Assembly: GCF_009905375.1 (NCBI RefSeq)
Contig: NC_133652.1
Coordinates: forward strand, 19,890,850 to 19,954,849
Direction of reading: 5' to 3'
Source: Apium graveolens
Taxonomy: Eukaryota > Streptophyta > Magnoliopsida > Apiales > Apiaceae
Length of the DNA: 64,000 bases
Part shown: piece by piece, positions 21,319 to 33,120 of the stretch
Position numbering within the stretch: position 1 is the stretch's first letter
Layout: each line of letters opens with the position of its first letter
The notes under the pieces: generated by a model
What the model saw: the letters and a program-made list of their open reading frames with translations, nothing else
Told to the model about the DNA's origin: nothing
Databases searched by the model: none
Position numbers and translations under genes: made by a program

Positions 21319-22255
21319 TGTAGTTTAGGGCTAAAATAATCCGCCTGCCCTCCTTTATTTACCCCTTCATACGACGTCGTTCGCAGCTGCACTACGAGTG
21401 CAAGGCACTTTAGCCGGAGAGAGACTACTCCATTCATAGTTAAAATATTTCTTTAAGTTCCTTCTTAAAAAATTCGATTTTATCGTCAATTTTTATTGGT
21501 ATTTTTCTTGCATCATAATTAAGGTAATATATTACATATTACTAAAATATTTTTCTTTTTTTGTTTTGAACTATCATTCCAATGCTAAATTTGAGTTCAT
21601 TCCTATTAATATTCTCAAAAAATGATTAAGATTTCGAGAGATATAATAGATTTTTTTCAAATTATAAATATGAAATATTGACTTTCACAAATATTTTAAT
21701 TTATAAATATATTTTAATGACTGAATATGTGTATTATGTTTCTTTTCTGCAGACAAATACTGTTTTTTTTATTTAAAAATTTGGTTAATATTAAACGTCA
21801 TAGGTAAGTATTTATTTTAAGATAACATATATTTATAAATGTTTTTTTGAGAATAATAGTTTACTTTTACGGCTCAAACATGCTTTTTTCCAGCTTTTTA
21901 TTACGTTTTGCAGTTTAACAACAAATGTAAAAAATTATAATAATGCACATATAAATATTTATTCTGGGTAGATGTTCTTTCGATAAAAAATTAACACGAT
22001 ACTTTAAAATACTCATAATTGTGTCCGAGACATAAGGATATCAAAATTTAAAATTGTGGGATACTTATCATGCATATGTATCTGGAAAAATTAAGGTAAA
22101 CACTATTTATTAATTTTAAAATTAAGATAAATTTTAAATTTTTCTCTTGTACATTCAAACTAAATGATGAATTTGCAAATAATAATTGCTCCTCTTTTCA
22201 CATTTTTGACATTCCTTGACCTCTTTTTTCTTTTCACATTTTTTCCTATGGATGT
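21319..22255. other. AT-rich region, no feature seen
   Basis: About 930 bp, very AT-rich, with no ORF similarity or clear repeats. Confidence 0.5.
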
Positions 22256-22430
22256 TTGAATTTATGGAGAAGTATAACTGCAAACCTAATAAGGTGACTT
22301 ATAGCACGGTCATGAATCCTTTGTGCATATGTGCTCAACGAGGCTTTGAGTTTCCATTCGAAGATGATAGAGAAAAATATTTTACCAGATGTTTGGACTT
22401 ATGATTCAATCATTCAGGTCCTATGTCACT
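22256..22430 (+). pseudogene. PPR-protein relic 3
   Basis: FMEKYNCKPNKVTYSTVMNP with LCICAQRGF is a PPR repeat. After a frame change near 22360 another begins: MIEKNILPDVWTYDSIIQVL then CHSL. The second runs right up to the left end of the CACTA element at 22431, so the transposon appears to have landed in this sequence. It is similar to relic 2 at 16063-16145, so the pieces probably come from one PPR family. Confidence 0.6.
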
Positions 22431-22449
22431 CACTGCAACAATAAACGTT

Positions 22450-22745
22450 ATATTTGACGGACTAAATGTGACGGAAATTTTAGGCGCTTAAATACGACGG
22501 ATTTCGTAGTGTTTACCAGGGTGGAAGGTTGACCTTTGACTTATTTTTTAATGTGACAGATTTCGTACAAATAAGGTCTACGTTGACAGCTACAATAAAT
22601 TTAATTGGCGGGAAATTAGTTTAATACACAAAATTCGTGGATTTTATAATTTATAGCGCCACGGAAGTTTGGTGGACAATTTATGGGTGGAATTAATGTG
22701 ACAGAAACACATTAATATGACGGAATTATTATAAGTGACGGATTC
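22450..22745 (+). repeat. CACTA subterminal repeats
   Basis: Short TGACGGA-like units recur at about 22454, 22468, 22485 (ACGACGGA), 22544 (TGACAGA), 22690 (TGACAGA), 22710 and 22737. In characterised CACTA elements such subterminal repeats bind the element-encoded regulatory protein (family knowledge). Binding here is inference. Confidence 0.65.
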
Positions 22746-22985
22746 AGTTGTATATACCGGAGTATTAACTAAGACATATTCTGTAGTATTTAGTAATTCC
22801 CTTTTTTAACCACGTCTACATACATGGAGCAGCCGCCATCAATCTTCTTTCTCTATTTCTTATTCTCTTGATGAACACAACTATACACATACAACATCAT
22901 GTGTTGAACTCCAATTACATATTACACGTCTGATTCAATTCCTTTTCCTAACATCACTACGATCCACATAATTTCAAATATTGAG

Positions 22986-23082
22986 GTATGTTTTACGATA
23001 TTGTCTTGAAATTTTGGGATAATTACATGATATCTTTTGCCCATTAAATTTATGTAATTCTCTTTTTATTCTTTATTTATAG
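22986..23082 (+). other. probable 5' leader intron of the transposase
   Basis: GAG|GTATGTTTT at 22986 and TTATTTATAG at 23082 are good plant splice sites, and the acceptor sits directly before ATG 23083. This supports 23083 as the true start of the transposase. Confidence 0.55.
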
Positions 23083-26045
23083 ATGTCATCGGATCGGAGT
23101 TGGATGAAACATAGGTTTGATGGTATGAGTGGTTTAACAGAGGAGTACAAGAGAGGTGTAGATAATTTTGTTCAATTTGCACAAAAAACAAAAGACAAAT
23201 ATGGACTGATAGGATGCTCGTGTACCAAATGTAAGAATCTGGCGTGGATCACCGAAGACGAGGTAAAATATCATCTCTATCTAAATGGTATTATTGAGGC
23301 CTATACTGTCTGGGATCACCATGGTGAAAAGATTAATCGAGGTGGTCATTATGACGGTAGTCAGAATCATGTTATCAATGAAGACGATGACATGTATGAT
23401 GCTTTTGAAATTTTAAGAGACATTGGAGAGCAATACAGGTTTAATAATGTGGAAGAAGAGCCAAATAAGGAAGCTGCTGATTTTTACAAGTTGGTAAATG
23501 ATGCTTTTGTACCCTTATATCCAAATTGTGAAGAGCATTCAAAACTATTATTTGTTACTAAATTGTTGCACTTCAAGAATATGTATGGTTGTAGCCAAAA
23601 GGGTTTCGAAGAGTTACTTAAACTAATTGGGTCTGTATGGCCTAGTCCACATACTTTGCCAGAGACCTACCAAAATGTGAAAAATATGGTTCGTGGATTG
23701 CATTTAAAGTATGAAAAGATCGATGCTTGCGAGAATGACTGTATGTTATTTTACAAGGAAGATGTTAATCAGGATAAGTTAGTTTGTGATATATGTGGAG
23801 CCGACCGGTATAAAGTTCAAAAAAAGCGCGAGTAGCGAAGAAGGTCCTAAGGTACTTTCCCGTAACTCCAAGACTACAACGATTATTCATGTCAAAGCAC
23901 ACTGCAGAATATATGAGATGGCATAAAACTAGGAACGTTGTAGAATGACAAATATCTCATCCAGCTGATGGAGATGAATGGAAATAGTTTGATAGAAGAT
24001 TTCCTTCATTTGTAAATGAGTCTCGAAATGTAAGGTTAGGCCTTGCAACTGATGGATTTCAACCATTCCATGATAAACATTCAAGAGGCTATAGTGTCTG
24101 GCATGTTTTTGTTGTAGTTTATAATCTTCCGCCGTCAATGTGCATGAAAGATCAATTCATAATTATGCCACTCATCATTCCATAAAACAGGGATCCAACA
24201 AAAGACCTCAATGTTTATCTCAGACCCTTGATCGATGAATTAAAAATATTATGAAATACAGGAGTAACAACATTTGACAAATCATTGCATTCTAATTTTG
24301 TAATGAAGGCGGCACTATTGTGGACCATTAGTGACTTTCCAGCTTATAGCATGCTCAATGGGTGGTAAACTCATGGTAGGATGTCATGTCCCATTTGTCT
24401 TGGAGATGTTAGAGGGTTTCAGCTAAAGCACGAGGGAAAAGCAAGTTATTATGGTACCTCTCGAGTATTTTTAGAACCAAATGATCTTTTGAGAAAAAAT
24501 AACAAGTATGGTTCTAGGGAGACAAGATCAGTTAAAACTCGTTATTCAGGTACAACGATAAAGAATTATTGTAAGCGCGTTAAGTTCTATCCACTTGGAA
24601 AAATAAAATGGCGTAAACCTGAGGATTTTGGGGTGACACATAATTGGACTCATATGTCCATGTTTTGGGAGCTTCCATACTGGGAGACACTTCAGCTCCG
24701 TCATTGTTTGCATATTATGCATATAGAGAAAAATGTTTTTGATAACATTTTTCACACAATCCTAAATAATGACAAGACAAAGGATAAAGAGAAATCAAGA
24801 AAAGATTGTGAGCATCTGAAGATACGAAAGGAGTTATGGATTCATCCAGATGGTACAATTTCTCATGCACCATATGCTTTGACAAGAGACAGAGTTGATA
24901 AACTATGTAAATGGGTGAAAGAATTAGAACTTCCAGATGGGTGTAGCTCAAACATAGCTCGTTGTTGTAAGGAAGATAAAAGGACGTTCAAAGGTATGAA
25001 ATCTCATGATTGTCATGTATTTCTACAAAAGTTAATGCCAATTATGGTACGTGACTTATTACCAAAATCGATTGGTAATGCCATTATTGAGTTGTGCAAT
25101 TTTTTTAAAGATTTGTGCTCAACATCTTTAAGAAGGCATAATCTTGAGAAAATGGAGAAGGATATGGTGAAAATATTATGTAAATTAGAACTTATCTTTA
25201 CTCCTGGTTTCTTCGATTCAATGGAGCATTTGCCTATTCACTTGGCAATGGAATGTATGCTTGGTGGCCCTGTCCAATATCGTTGGATGTACGTTTTTGA
25301 GAGATATTTGCATAAGTTAAAGTTAACTGTAAAAAATAAAGCTTGCGTAGAGGGTTCAATGGCAGGATATATTGAGGAGGAACTCACTAACTTTTGTTCC
25401 CTCTATTTTGAGTCAGATGTGGCAACTTTACATAATCGACTACAACGTAATGAGGTGCCACAACAAAACCATTATCCACATTTGCTAGAAGCTTATACAT
25501 ATCCGACAAATAAGGTTGGAAGAGAGAAACAAAGGTACCTGACTGATAAGGAAATGGAGATTGTGAAATATTACGTTCTCATTAATATGCCAGAAGTTGA
25601 AGAGTACTTAGCGTAAGATTTTAACTTAAACAGTTTAAATATTATTTAGATTTTTGTTAAATTTTTTGATTATATTACATTATAACATAATTTTTTTCAG
25701 TCAATTTGAAGAGTTAACATACAAGAAGAAACCAGACTTGGATCCAACCATCTTTGAAGCATACGCGAAGAAAAAATTTATTAGTTGGTTTGAAAGAAGG
25801 GTAGGGGTATATAAATATTTGTAGTTGGTCATGTATTATTATTTTATGCTAATATAGATAATTCTTTTGAATATGATGATTACAGGTAAAACCAGATCAT
25901 GAACTGCATTAGAAATTTAAAGTCATTATTGAAGGTCCATTTCGAAGAATCAAATCTTATCCAGGTTGCAAGTGTAATGGTTTTAAATTTCTTTGCGCTG
26001 AACCAGGTCAATATACTTCGCCTAATTCAGGTGTATATGTCCAAG
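23083..26045 (+). pseudogene. CACTA TNP2-type transposase
   Basis: The transposase N-terminus starts MSSDRSWMKHRFDGMSGLTE, with a Cys-rich transposase-associated block (GLIGCSCTKCKNLAW) and a second Cys pair (DKLVCDICGADRY). After a stop at 23833-23835 and a frame change, the TNP2 core continues through 23836-24380 with several stops: NVRLGLATDGFQPF with a conserved Asp, GYSVWHVFVVVYNLPPSMCM, VYLRPLIDELK, ISDFPAYSMLNGW. It becomes open again at 24381-25616: MSCPICLGDVRGFQ, then LHIMHIEKNVFDNI, then the DUF4218-like MKSHDCHVFLQKLMPIMVRD. Introns are likely at 25613-25700 and 25801-25885. The last exon carries a DUF4216-like block (GPFRRIKSYPG). The enzyme excises and inserts CACTA elements; this copy cannot be made intact. 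Confidence 0.85.
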
Positions 26046-26746
26046 GTAAAATTTCACTTTTACTCCTTGATCTGTAGTTTAATTTTTTTTAATTAGTTGT
26101 GATGGGAAATGATGAACTTCTGTTACTAGGCTTCTCGAATGTGACCTTTCAATTAGTCCTACTCAAATTTTTAAAATATCTATTCCGGTATGGTACCTGA
26201 ATTAGAAATGACATTCTAAATAAACATAAACTAGAACGGTAAATTTCTAGTTTATGTAATGCTAGTTTAATAGTTACTAAAACGGAAAATTTCTTAAAAT
26301 TATAGACCTAGTGAATGGAGCCATGTACTAGGCAAAAAATAAAATTGAGCTATGTTTAATGGTCACATTTCTAATATAAGAACATTAATGTAAATAAAGT
26401 ATGAGAAGTGCATATAGAGTTGTATACTTGATTAGATTTAGCAGTTGTTACTAATTCTGAGTACCAGAGAATCAGGAAAGTATTTTCTGGAATTGAGTAT
26501 ATGTTGGGTTGGTTTTGGTTCTATTATGTGGATAAGCTGGGGTCTGTTCTCTTATGTCTAGAACCTATCGAGCTGGGTGTTTGGCTTGAAGTCTGGTTTT
26601 AGTGGGCACTCGAAGTTGAGGAAGGGTTGTTTTTGTTTTTTTCTTGTGTGGTGTAGTTGGTTTTTGCAGGTGCGGGTTCTCAGGGGTTGGGATTCGTATT
26701 ATTTCTGTTCTATTCTAAAGTATGGTAGGGGTCTGTGTAGTGAAGG
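26046..26746. other. no gene seen; G/T-rich tract near the right end
   Basis: About 700 bp between the transposase tail and the LTR of element A. The last 250 bp are rich in G and T and open in one frame for 70 codons, without family resemblance. GAAGG at 26742-26746 would be the left target duplication of element A, but its right counterpart is lost. Confidence 0.4.
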
Positions 26747-29700
26747 TGTGGCGCCCTCCAAACCTGGGTCAGAAGTTTGGGGTCCATAACACATACACAA
26801 TATATAAACCTGTATAGGAAATATTATTTGCAATGACACTGTTTCACATAACCACGGATCGCAACAGGTTAAAGTATAAAAACAAGCCACAATCTTAACC
26901 TTTATTACAACGTACCAAATCCCAACTAATTTAACTTATAACTGATAATAAAATTATTCTTACAATCTGACTATCCCTCTATCGCATGAAGCTTCTGCTA
27001 GCTCGATCCAACTCAACTGGAATCTTAGCCCGCACTTTGGACTGAGGAACTTCACTATCATCCATATTCTTTTCAACTGTAAAATATATAAAAGAATCCC
27101 AAGGGTGAGCTAACTAGCTCAGCAAGTCTTAATAGGGATAACTGAGGTTAAGCAATAATCAATTGAAATGATGCAGATGAATCAAGTTTCTTTTTAACTA
27201 ATCATTAAAATTGGATATTCATTTAAGTTTTAAAAACCAAGGTTAGGCTGCTGATCAGTCACGCACTAACCCCGAGCGAAGCACACAGCTCTGCTCTATG
27301 AACAAGATCCAAGGCACACATTGGCCTAATTCGACCACGAATCTGGTCTGACCATGAATCTGGTCCACATAAAGAAAACTATCCAATTCTAAAACAATTC
27401 AATGTAATAAACAATGTAATTCAATAAGCAAGATCATAATCAACATCGATATAGCATTGGTATAAAAGCGTAATGCAATTCTTGAGTATCACAAGGGTAT
27501 ATCAGGTATGTATAAGAAACGGTTTCCAGTTTGTAAATGATCAGGTATTAGACCTATAATGATTTTTCAAGGTATAGTTCTTTGATGTTATAAAGAATGG
27601 TTGGAGTATAAAAGTTTCTGTGTTTTCAAACAATTTTGTTCCAGTATTTGGTGTGTGGTAGTTATACATTTGGGGTGTAGTATCATATTTGTGTGGTTTG
27701 GTGTCTGAGGATCAACAAAGGATGGTTTACAAAGAATAAGGCTTATGGCTCAAGATCAAGAAAAAAATCAGGGTTCAAAGTTAAATAGTTTAAAGCACTT
27801 GCATTATAAAACAGGAGTTATTTTGAATAATAGCGACATGTTATGAAACAGTTCGAAAATATTGACAATATATCTTGAAGAAAAGTTCAGAAGTACTTGC
27901 CTTACAGTTCTTTACAGCTATTATTGATTAATTCTGAGCCGACTCTGTCGCTCAGGCTTTAACGTCCAATCACTAGATCCCATTGGATTCGACTTTGATA
28001 CTCAAGTTTTTCTGTTGAAACTCTATTGAGCTCGTCGAATGATTACTAGGTCATCTCTAGTCCATCGTCCACTTTCAGGTTCCCGATTATAACCTACAGG
28101 GTCGAAATACCCTACGTTAGACGTCTAGGTATGCTTGACATATCCTCGATACTAATTCTTACCCAACGATATTCAAACCCGACTCATAATTATGAATATT
28201 ATAATAACACACACAACAAATAGGGTTCACAATCTCGAAGATCGGTTCGGTGTTCGTTTTCGAAAAATATATATATATATACTCTTTATTTTACGAAATC
28301 AAGGTTATCGATTTGGAAAAATATTTCATTACATCGTACAACCAAGTTTCGTATATAAAACATACCATATACATATAGTCGTTCGACACCCCGATAATCA
28401 TTGGATATGTTCCCTTATTTACATAATTCAGTTTCCCGGAAATCGGGCAGCGTCTCCGTTGTTTATCGGACTACCCGTCGAAACATCAATCGACGTCAAT
28501 TCAACAACAACAATCCAACAATTAATTCAACCGATACCATTACCGAAATCCATGTTACAAATCCTAATCATCGATTCAACTACTTAATTATTACTATTAT
28601 TCGCATTCCAATTCGGACCTAGATAATTATATCCCACTATTTAAAATTTGAAAATAATGGTACGAATCAAATATTAAACATTGTTTTATAATTATAGGAC
28701 TCAGAATTAATTCATCACAGTCCACCGTCGGCTCGCCGAGGCTCATCGCCGACTGCGGTAAAATCCGTGGGCATCCGAGTAAATTCGGGTTTCCAACGCA
28801 AAATTTCACCGATTTCTTCAAATAATCGCACGGAATTATTTATATCACGATTATCAATTAAAATTCCTGTAAAATGATTATAATGAAAATTAGATTAACC
28901 GAATCAATATAGTCAACAACAGAAGCAACAGGAATACAGCCGCACACACACGCAGCGCGTGCAACGACACACCAACCCAACGCGCCACACACCCCTCGCC
29001 TGAATCGGAGAAAGGAGGCGGCGACGGAAAAAGATAAGGATAACACAGAGACAACAACCAATTGCATACCAATATACATACGTATATATGTATAAGCACA
29101 CAATCACAGAGACCAAATCCACCTGGGCACGGCTACTCACCGGATAAATGAGCCGGAATGAGCATAATGGCGAAACAGAGAACCGAAGAAAAGAGAGACG
29201 AAGGAGAAGAAGAAAAGAGAGAAACGAGATGAAGTAAAAAGACAAACAGGGGCAAGCACAGTAGGGTTTTTGTTATAATAATTTTGTTTTTCATCCTTAA
29301 TCTCCTACCAACACGTGTTATTTGGAATGGATACGTGTCAAAATCCTTGTATAGAATTTTGACACGTGTCCCCTAATAACAAATAATCTGGATTTCTGGC
29401 TTGATTTCGCAACTGAATGTACCGAGGTGCACACAAATCAGTTTCTGAAAATTACGAAAATAATCTTAAAATAATAGAAATATCCCGAAGTTTATAAAAA
29501 CATAAATTTCGTAATTTTAAAATAATTTCTGAAACACAATTTATACCCGCTTTTAACAATCAAACGAATCGACGCGCGGGTGAACTTAATCCCAAAAATT
29601 TCCAAATTACTTTTATAATTTTCGGAATATTCCAAACTTAAATAAATATGAGTTTCGTAATTTTTGAAGAATTCTAGAATTAAATACATATTTTACAATT

Positions 29701-30045
29701 AAATGTAATCAAAAAATCATACAGGGTTAAATAATCGAGAAAATATTGATTTCTAAATTTTGGACAATCCCAAAAATAATTATTAAAATTATAAATTCAT
29801 AAAACTAATTTTAGAGACAATCCAAATATTTACGGATTTAAAACTGTAATAAAATCACCTTTAAAAATAAAACAGAACAATATAACTCAATTTTTAACTA
29901 CACATTCCAATCCTTTACACCAATAAATCACAGACAAATAGTATATATCAACACACTGCTGCCATAACCAAGACACATATTTTATTTAATTAATACTTCC
30001 ACAATTACATATTTTAATAATTCTAAAAATACACGAGTCGTTACA
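26747..30045 (-). repeat. 3' LTR of gypsy element A
   Basis: 3,299 bp from TGTGGCGCCC to GTCGTTACA (plus strand); on the element strand it runs TGTAACGAC...GCCACA. It aligns throughout with 49362-52568. The small ORFs inside it, on both strands, are shared by both LTRs and have no known similarity. Confidence 0.88.
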
Positions 30046-30060
30046 TCCTTCCCCCCTTAA
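30046..30060 (-). other. polypurine tract of element A
   Basis: On the minus strand, TTAAGGGGGGAAGGA lies directly before the LTR start. The same arrangement is present in element B at 56925-56938. Confidence 0.8.
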
Positions 30061-32913
30061 AAAGATTCTGTCCTCAGAATCTGGTATAACTAATTAAGTG
30101 AGGATATTTGTCATGCATATCTGATTCTAGTTTCCAAGTAGACTCTTCTACTCGAGGATTTCAAACGTACTTACTATAGATATACACCCGTTTCCAATGA
30201 CTCACCTTTAACGATCAAGAATTTGGATTAATCACTATATGCAGAGCAAACTTGGACAAGAGCCCATTGGCTCCTAATTACTTAATTCAAATTAGATACT
30301 TATCGCTTTAGCCTTAACATGCCAAACTCATTATATATACACACTGCTGTAATGGTAACATCAACTCATGAACAACTTTATCTATAATTATCAATACCTC
30401 GAATGGTTCACTAATTTTAGGACTTAACTTGTCTCTTTTACTTAGACTTATCTAGTCTCTTTCAAGATGAAACTTGTAATACCACTACTGGTCCTATTTC
30501 TATACTCATATTCTCTCTCAATACAATTTCGCCTTCTTTCTTTGTCTACTTCGAGCTGCTTCATTCAATATCACTATGCTTTTGGTGTGCTGAATTAACT
30601 TAGAATTTGACAACTTTCTTTGTCCCACTGTATCTCAATAAAAATGGGGAACTGCACTTGCGTTCACATGAAGCTTGATAAAATGGCATTCCAAAGCTGA
30701 CATTGATGATAAATGATCATTCCAGTGTTTTCTTAAAACTCAACCTCTCAACATATCTTACATTTCCTGAATCACTTCCGTACTTTGACTCTCCGTTTAG
30801 GGATGATAGGCGGTGCTCGTTTTCAACTTAGTTTCTAAACATCTAAACATCTCTTACTCTTTTCCATCAGTTAAGGATGAAAAGTAATCTCATATATTCA
30901 TATATTATCACCTTTAAGTATTTGAACTTCAGATTTCACTCCTTCCAATTCGTTTATTAACTCCTCGATGGTCTTAATTACATCCAATCCTTTATGTCGA
31001 CATAAGGCATTTGTTACCATACGGCTTTGTTTAGGTAGTTGCTAACGGATTAATCAGAATCTTTTATTAACCTCTGTCAAAATTTCATACTTGAAGACTC
31101 AACGTATAGTTCCCTGAATAGCTGAAGATGTTATCAATAAATACAATTCACTTATCTGAGTACTACTTATACAACATGTTCCTTAATTCCTTATAGCCAC
31201 CTGATACACTTGTTATTTCACATAATATCACCAGAGCTTACAATGCTCTTAACTCACTTTAATCGTAATTTCTGATATGTTCTCAGGTCGGATCTTAAGT
31301 TAGTCCCCGAAACATAACATACTTCTTGAATTAGGTCTCGTAAGTAATTAGTTCTTTATAGGGGTCACCTATTCTTATTGGTTATTTTGTCCAACTCCCG
31401 ATAATCAGTACATAATCTCATAATTTCATTCCTTTTCTCCATCAACATTACTGGTACACTTTACGATTCACTTCTTGTAAAACCACTCTTTGGTCTGCCT
31501 TGTCCACTAGGCCTCCGATACTTCGCCTTAATTCTTTGACATATCCAACACTTTCTAATCCATTTTAAAATTTCCTTCTTGTACTTGGTTATCACTATTT
31601 TTCTTTAAATTCTCGTATATCTTGGCATTTCTTCAGTAAATAAAATTCTTTATATTGTGAATTCCCCATGGGATCTCATTTCTTAATTCTTTTACTTATA
31701 GCATCCAAGTGCTGGAAGAAAATCTGGGGATATCGTGATCGTTCTCCTGGGCGCATAAATTTCCTCTTACTAACTGCTAACATTATGATCCATTATCTTC
31801 TCTTAACATTTCCTTATCTTTCCCTTAACAACTTCGACTGAAAGGTCATACTATCCGTCCTTGCTTCTTTTGGATTATAAACTCTGACTTCCAATTCCAA
31901 CTTTTAAAATTCTATAGATAATTCTTCTGGTGCAGTCTCTATGTTTGTTCTCTCCTTTTTGCTTATCGCTTGCTATTACATTTGCTTTTCCTCATGAATA
32001 TGTACTTCAAACTCTTAGGGTCCGTGTATATCTTACACCTTTCTTCCTACATATCATGTTTCCCAATCTTTCAAAGAAAATATTATTACTGCTAATCCCA
32101 AATATGAGTAGGATACTTCTGCTCATAACTTTATTGTGCTGCATCAACACACATCATATTCCCTTATGAGAAGTATCACTATAAACTACAAAATCTCCTT
32201 GATACTTTCAAAGTGATAAAGCAGGTGTTGTAACCATTCCCTCCTTCAACTCCTCAAAACTTTCTTCACCCTACTCCATTTCTTATAAACTCCTTACTTT
32301 TCCTGGTTAGCTTCGCCAAAAGTGTTGCAACTTTCAAGAAATCTTGCATATATTTTCGATAATAACCAGCCCATGGTAACACTTCTTACTTTTGTTGGTA
32401 CTTTTGATCTTCCTTCATTTAAAGTAAATTTAACTCCTGTTGGATCTCCTTTTTCCCCTTCCTCACTGATTATTTATGCTTTCTACCATCAAAACTTCCA
32501 CCTGGTAAACTTTACATACAACTTCTTTCTTCTCCGACTCCCCAGTTGTCATTAAATGCTTCGCATGGTCCTTTGTTGACTTTTAAGTAACACAAATACA
32601 ACTCATCCAGATATTCCTTAAATATTATGTCCATCAAGTTTAAATATTATTGGTATATTGGTTAATCCGAATGACAATACGAGAATTTTATAACACACTA
32701 CTTAGTTCTAAAAATTGTCTTTGATATGTCCATAGGTTTAATCTTCAATTGGTGAAATACCAAGTCTTAAATCAATCTTATAAAATTACTTTGCTTCTTT
32801 CATTTGATCAAACAAATCATTGGTTCGAGGTAACAGATACTTGCCCTTGATAGTAAACTTGTTGAGCTATCGCTAGTCGACGCATAATCTCATACTTCCA
32901 TCTTTCTTATTAA

Positions 32914-33120
32914 CTATAAATACCGATGCACCTTATGGGGTACATTAGGTCTAATCTCTCCTTCTTCTAACATCTCTTGCCTCCGCTTTGCTAACTTTCT
33001 CATTTTAACTGGTGCCATTTTGGGTAAGGCCTTAGTCACTGGCTTCGTCTCAGGTGCTAAGTCAATCGTGAGCTTCATTTCTCTATCTAGAGGAAATGTT
33101 AATAACTCGTCTGGAAACAT
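32914..33120 (-). pseudogene. reverse-transcriptase N-terminal relic (element A)
   Basis: A short frame reads FPDELLTFPLDREMKLTIDL and then APETKPVTKALPKMAPVKM. It matches the start of the RT region of element B ([20 protein letters not shown]). This is the best preserved protein remnant in the interior of A. Confidence 0.75.

Larger units (their letters stand above)
22431..26050 (+). mobile_element. CACTA (En/Spm) DNA transposon, decayed
   Basis: The left end starts CACTGCAACAATAAACG and is followed by a subterminal zone with many TGACGGA/TGACAGA/ACGACGGA copies (about 22450-22740), as is usual for CACTA elements. It encodes a TNP2-type transposase (23083 to about 26045) with stops and frame changes. 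I did not find a matching right terminal repeat, so the right end is approximate and may be deleted. Confidence 0.75.

Noticed and set aside
26577..26789. 70-codon ORF spanning the left edge of LTR A
   Set aside because: It crosses the element boundary and has low-complexity Gly/Phe/Trp composition with no relatives visible.
28401..28622. 73-codon ORF identical in both LTRs of element A (also 51016-51237)
   Set aside because: Identity is explained by the LTRs being copies of each other. There is no family resemblance, and it is antisense to the element.
28858..29245. Overlapping minus-strand ORFs rich in Leu/Phe/Cys in LTR A
   Set aside because: Three frames are open at once over a biased-composition stretch and the same occurs in the other LTR, so they look like chance.
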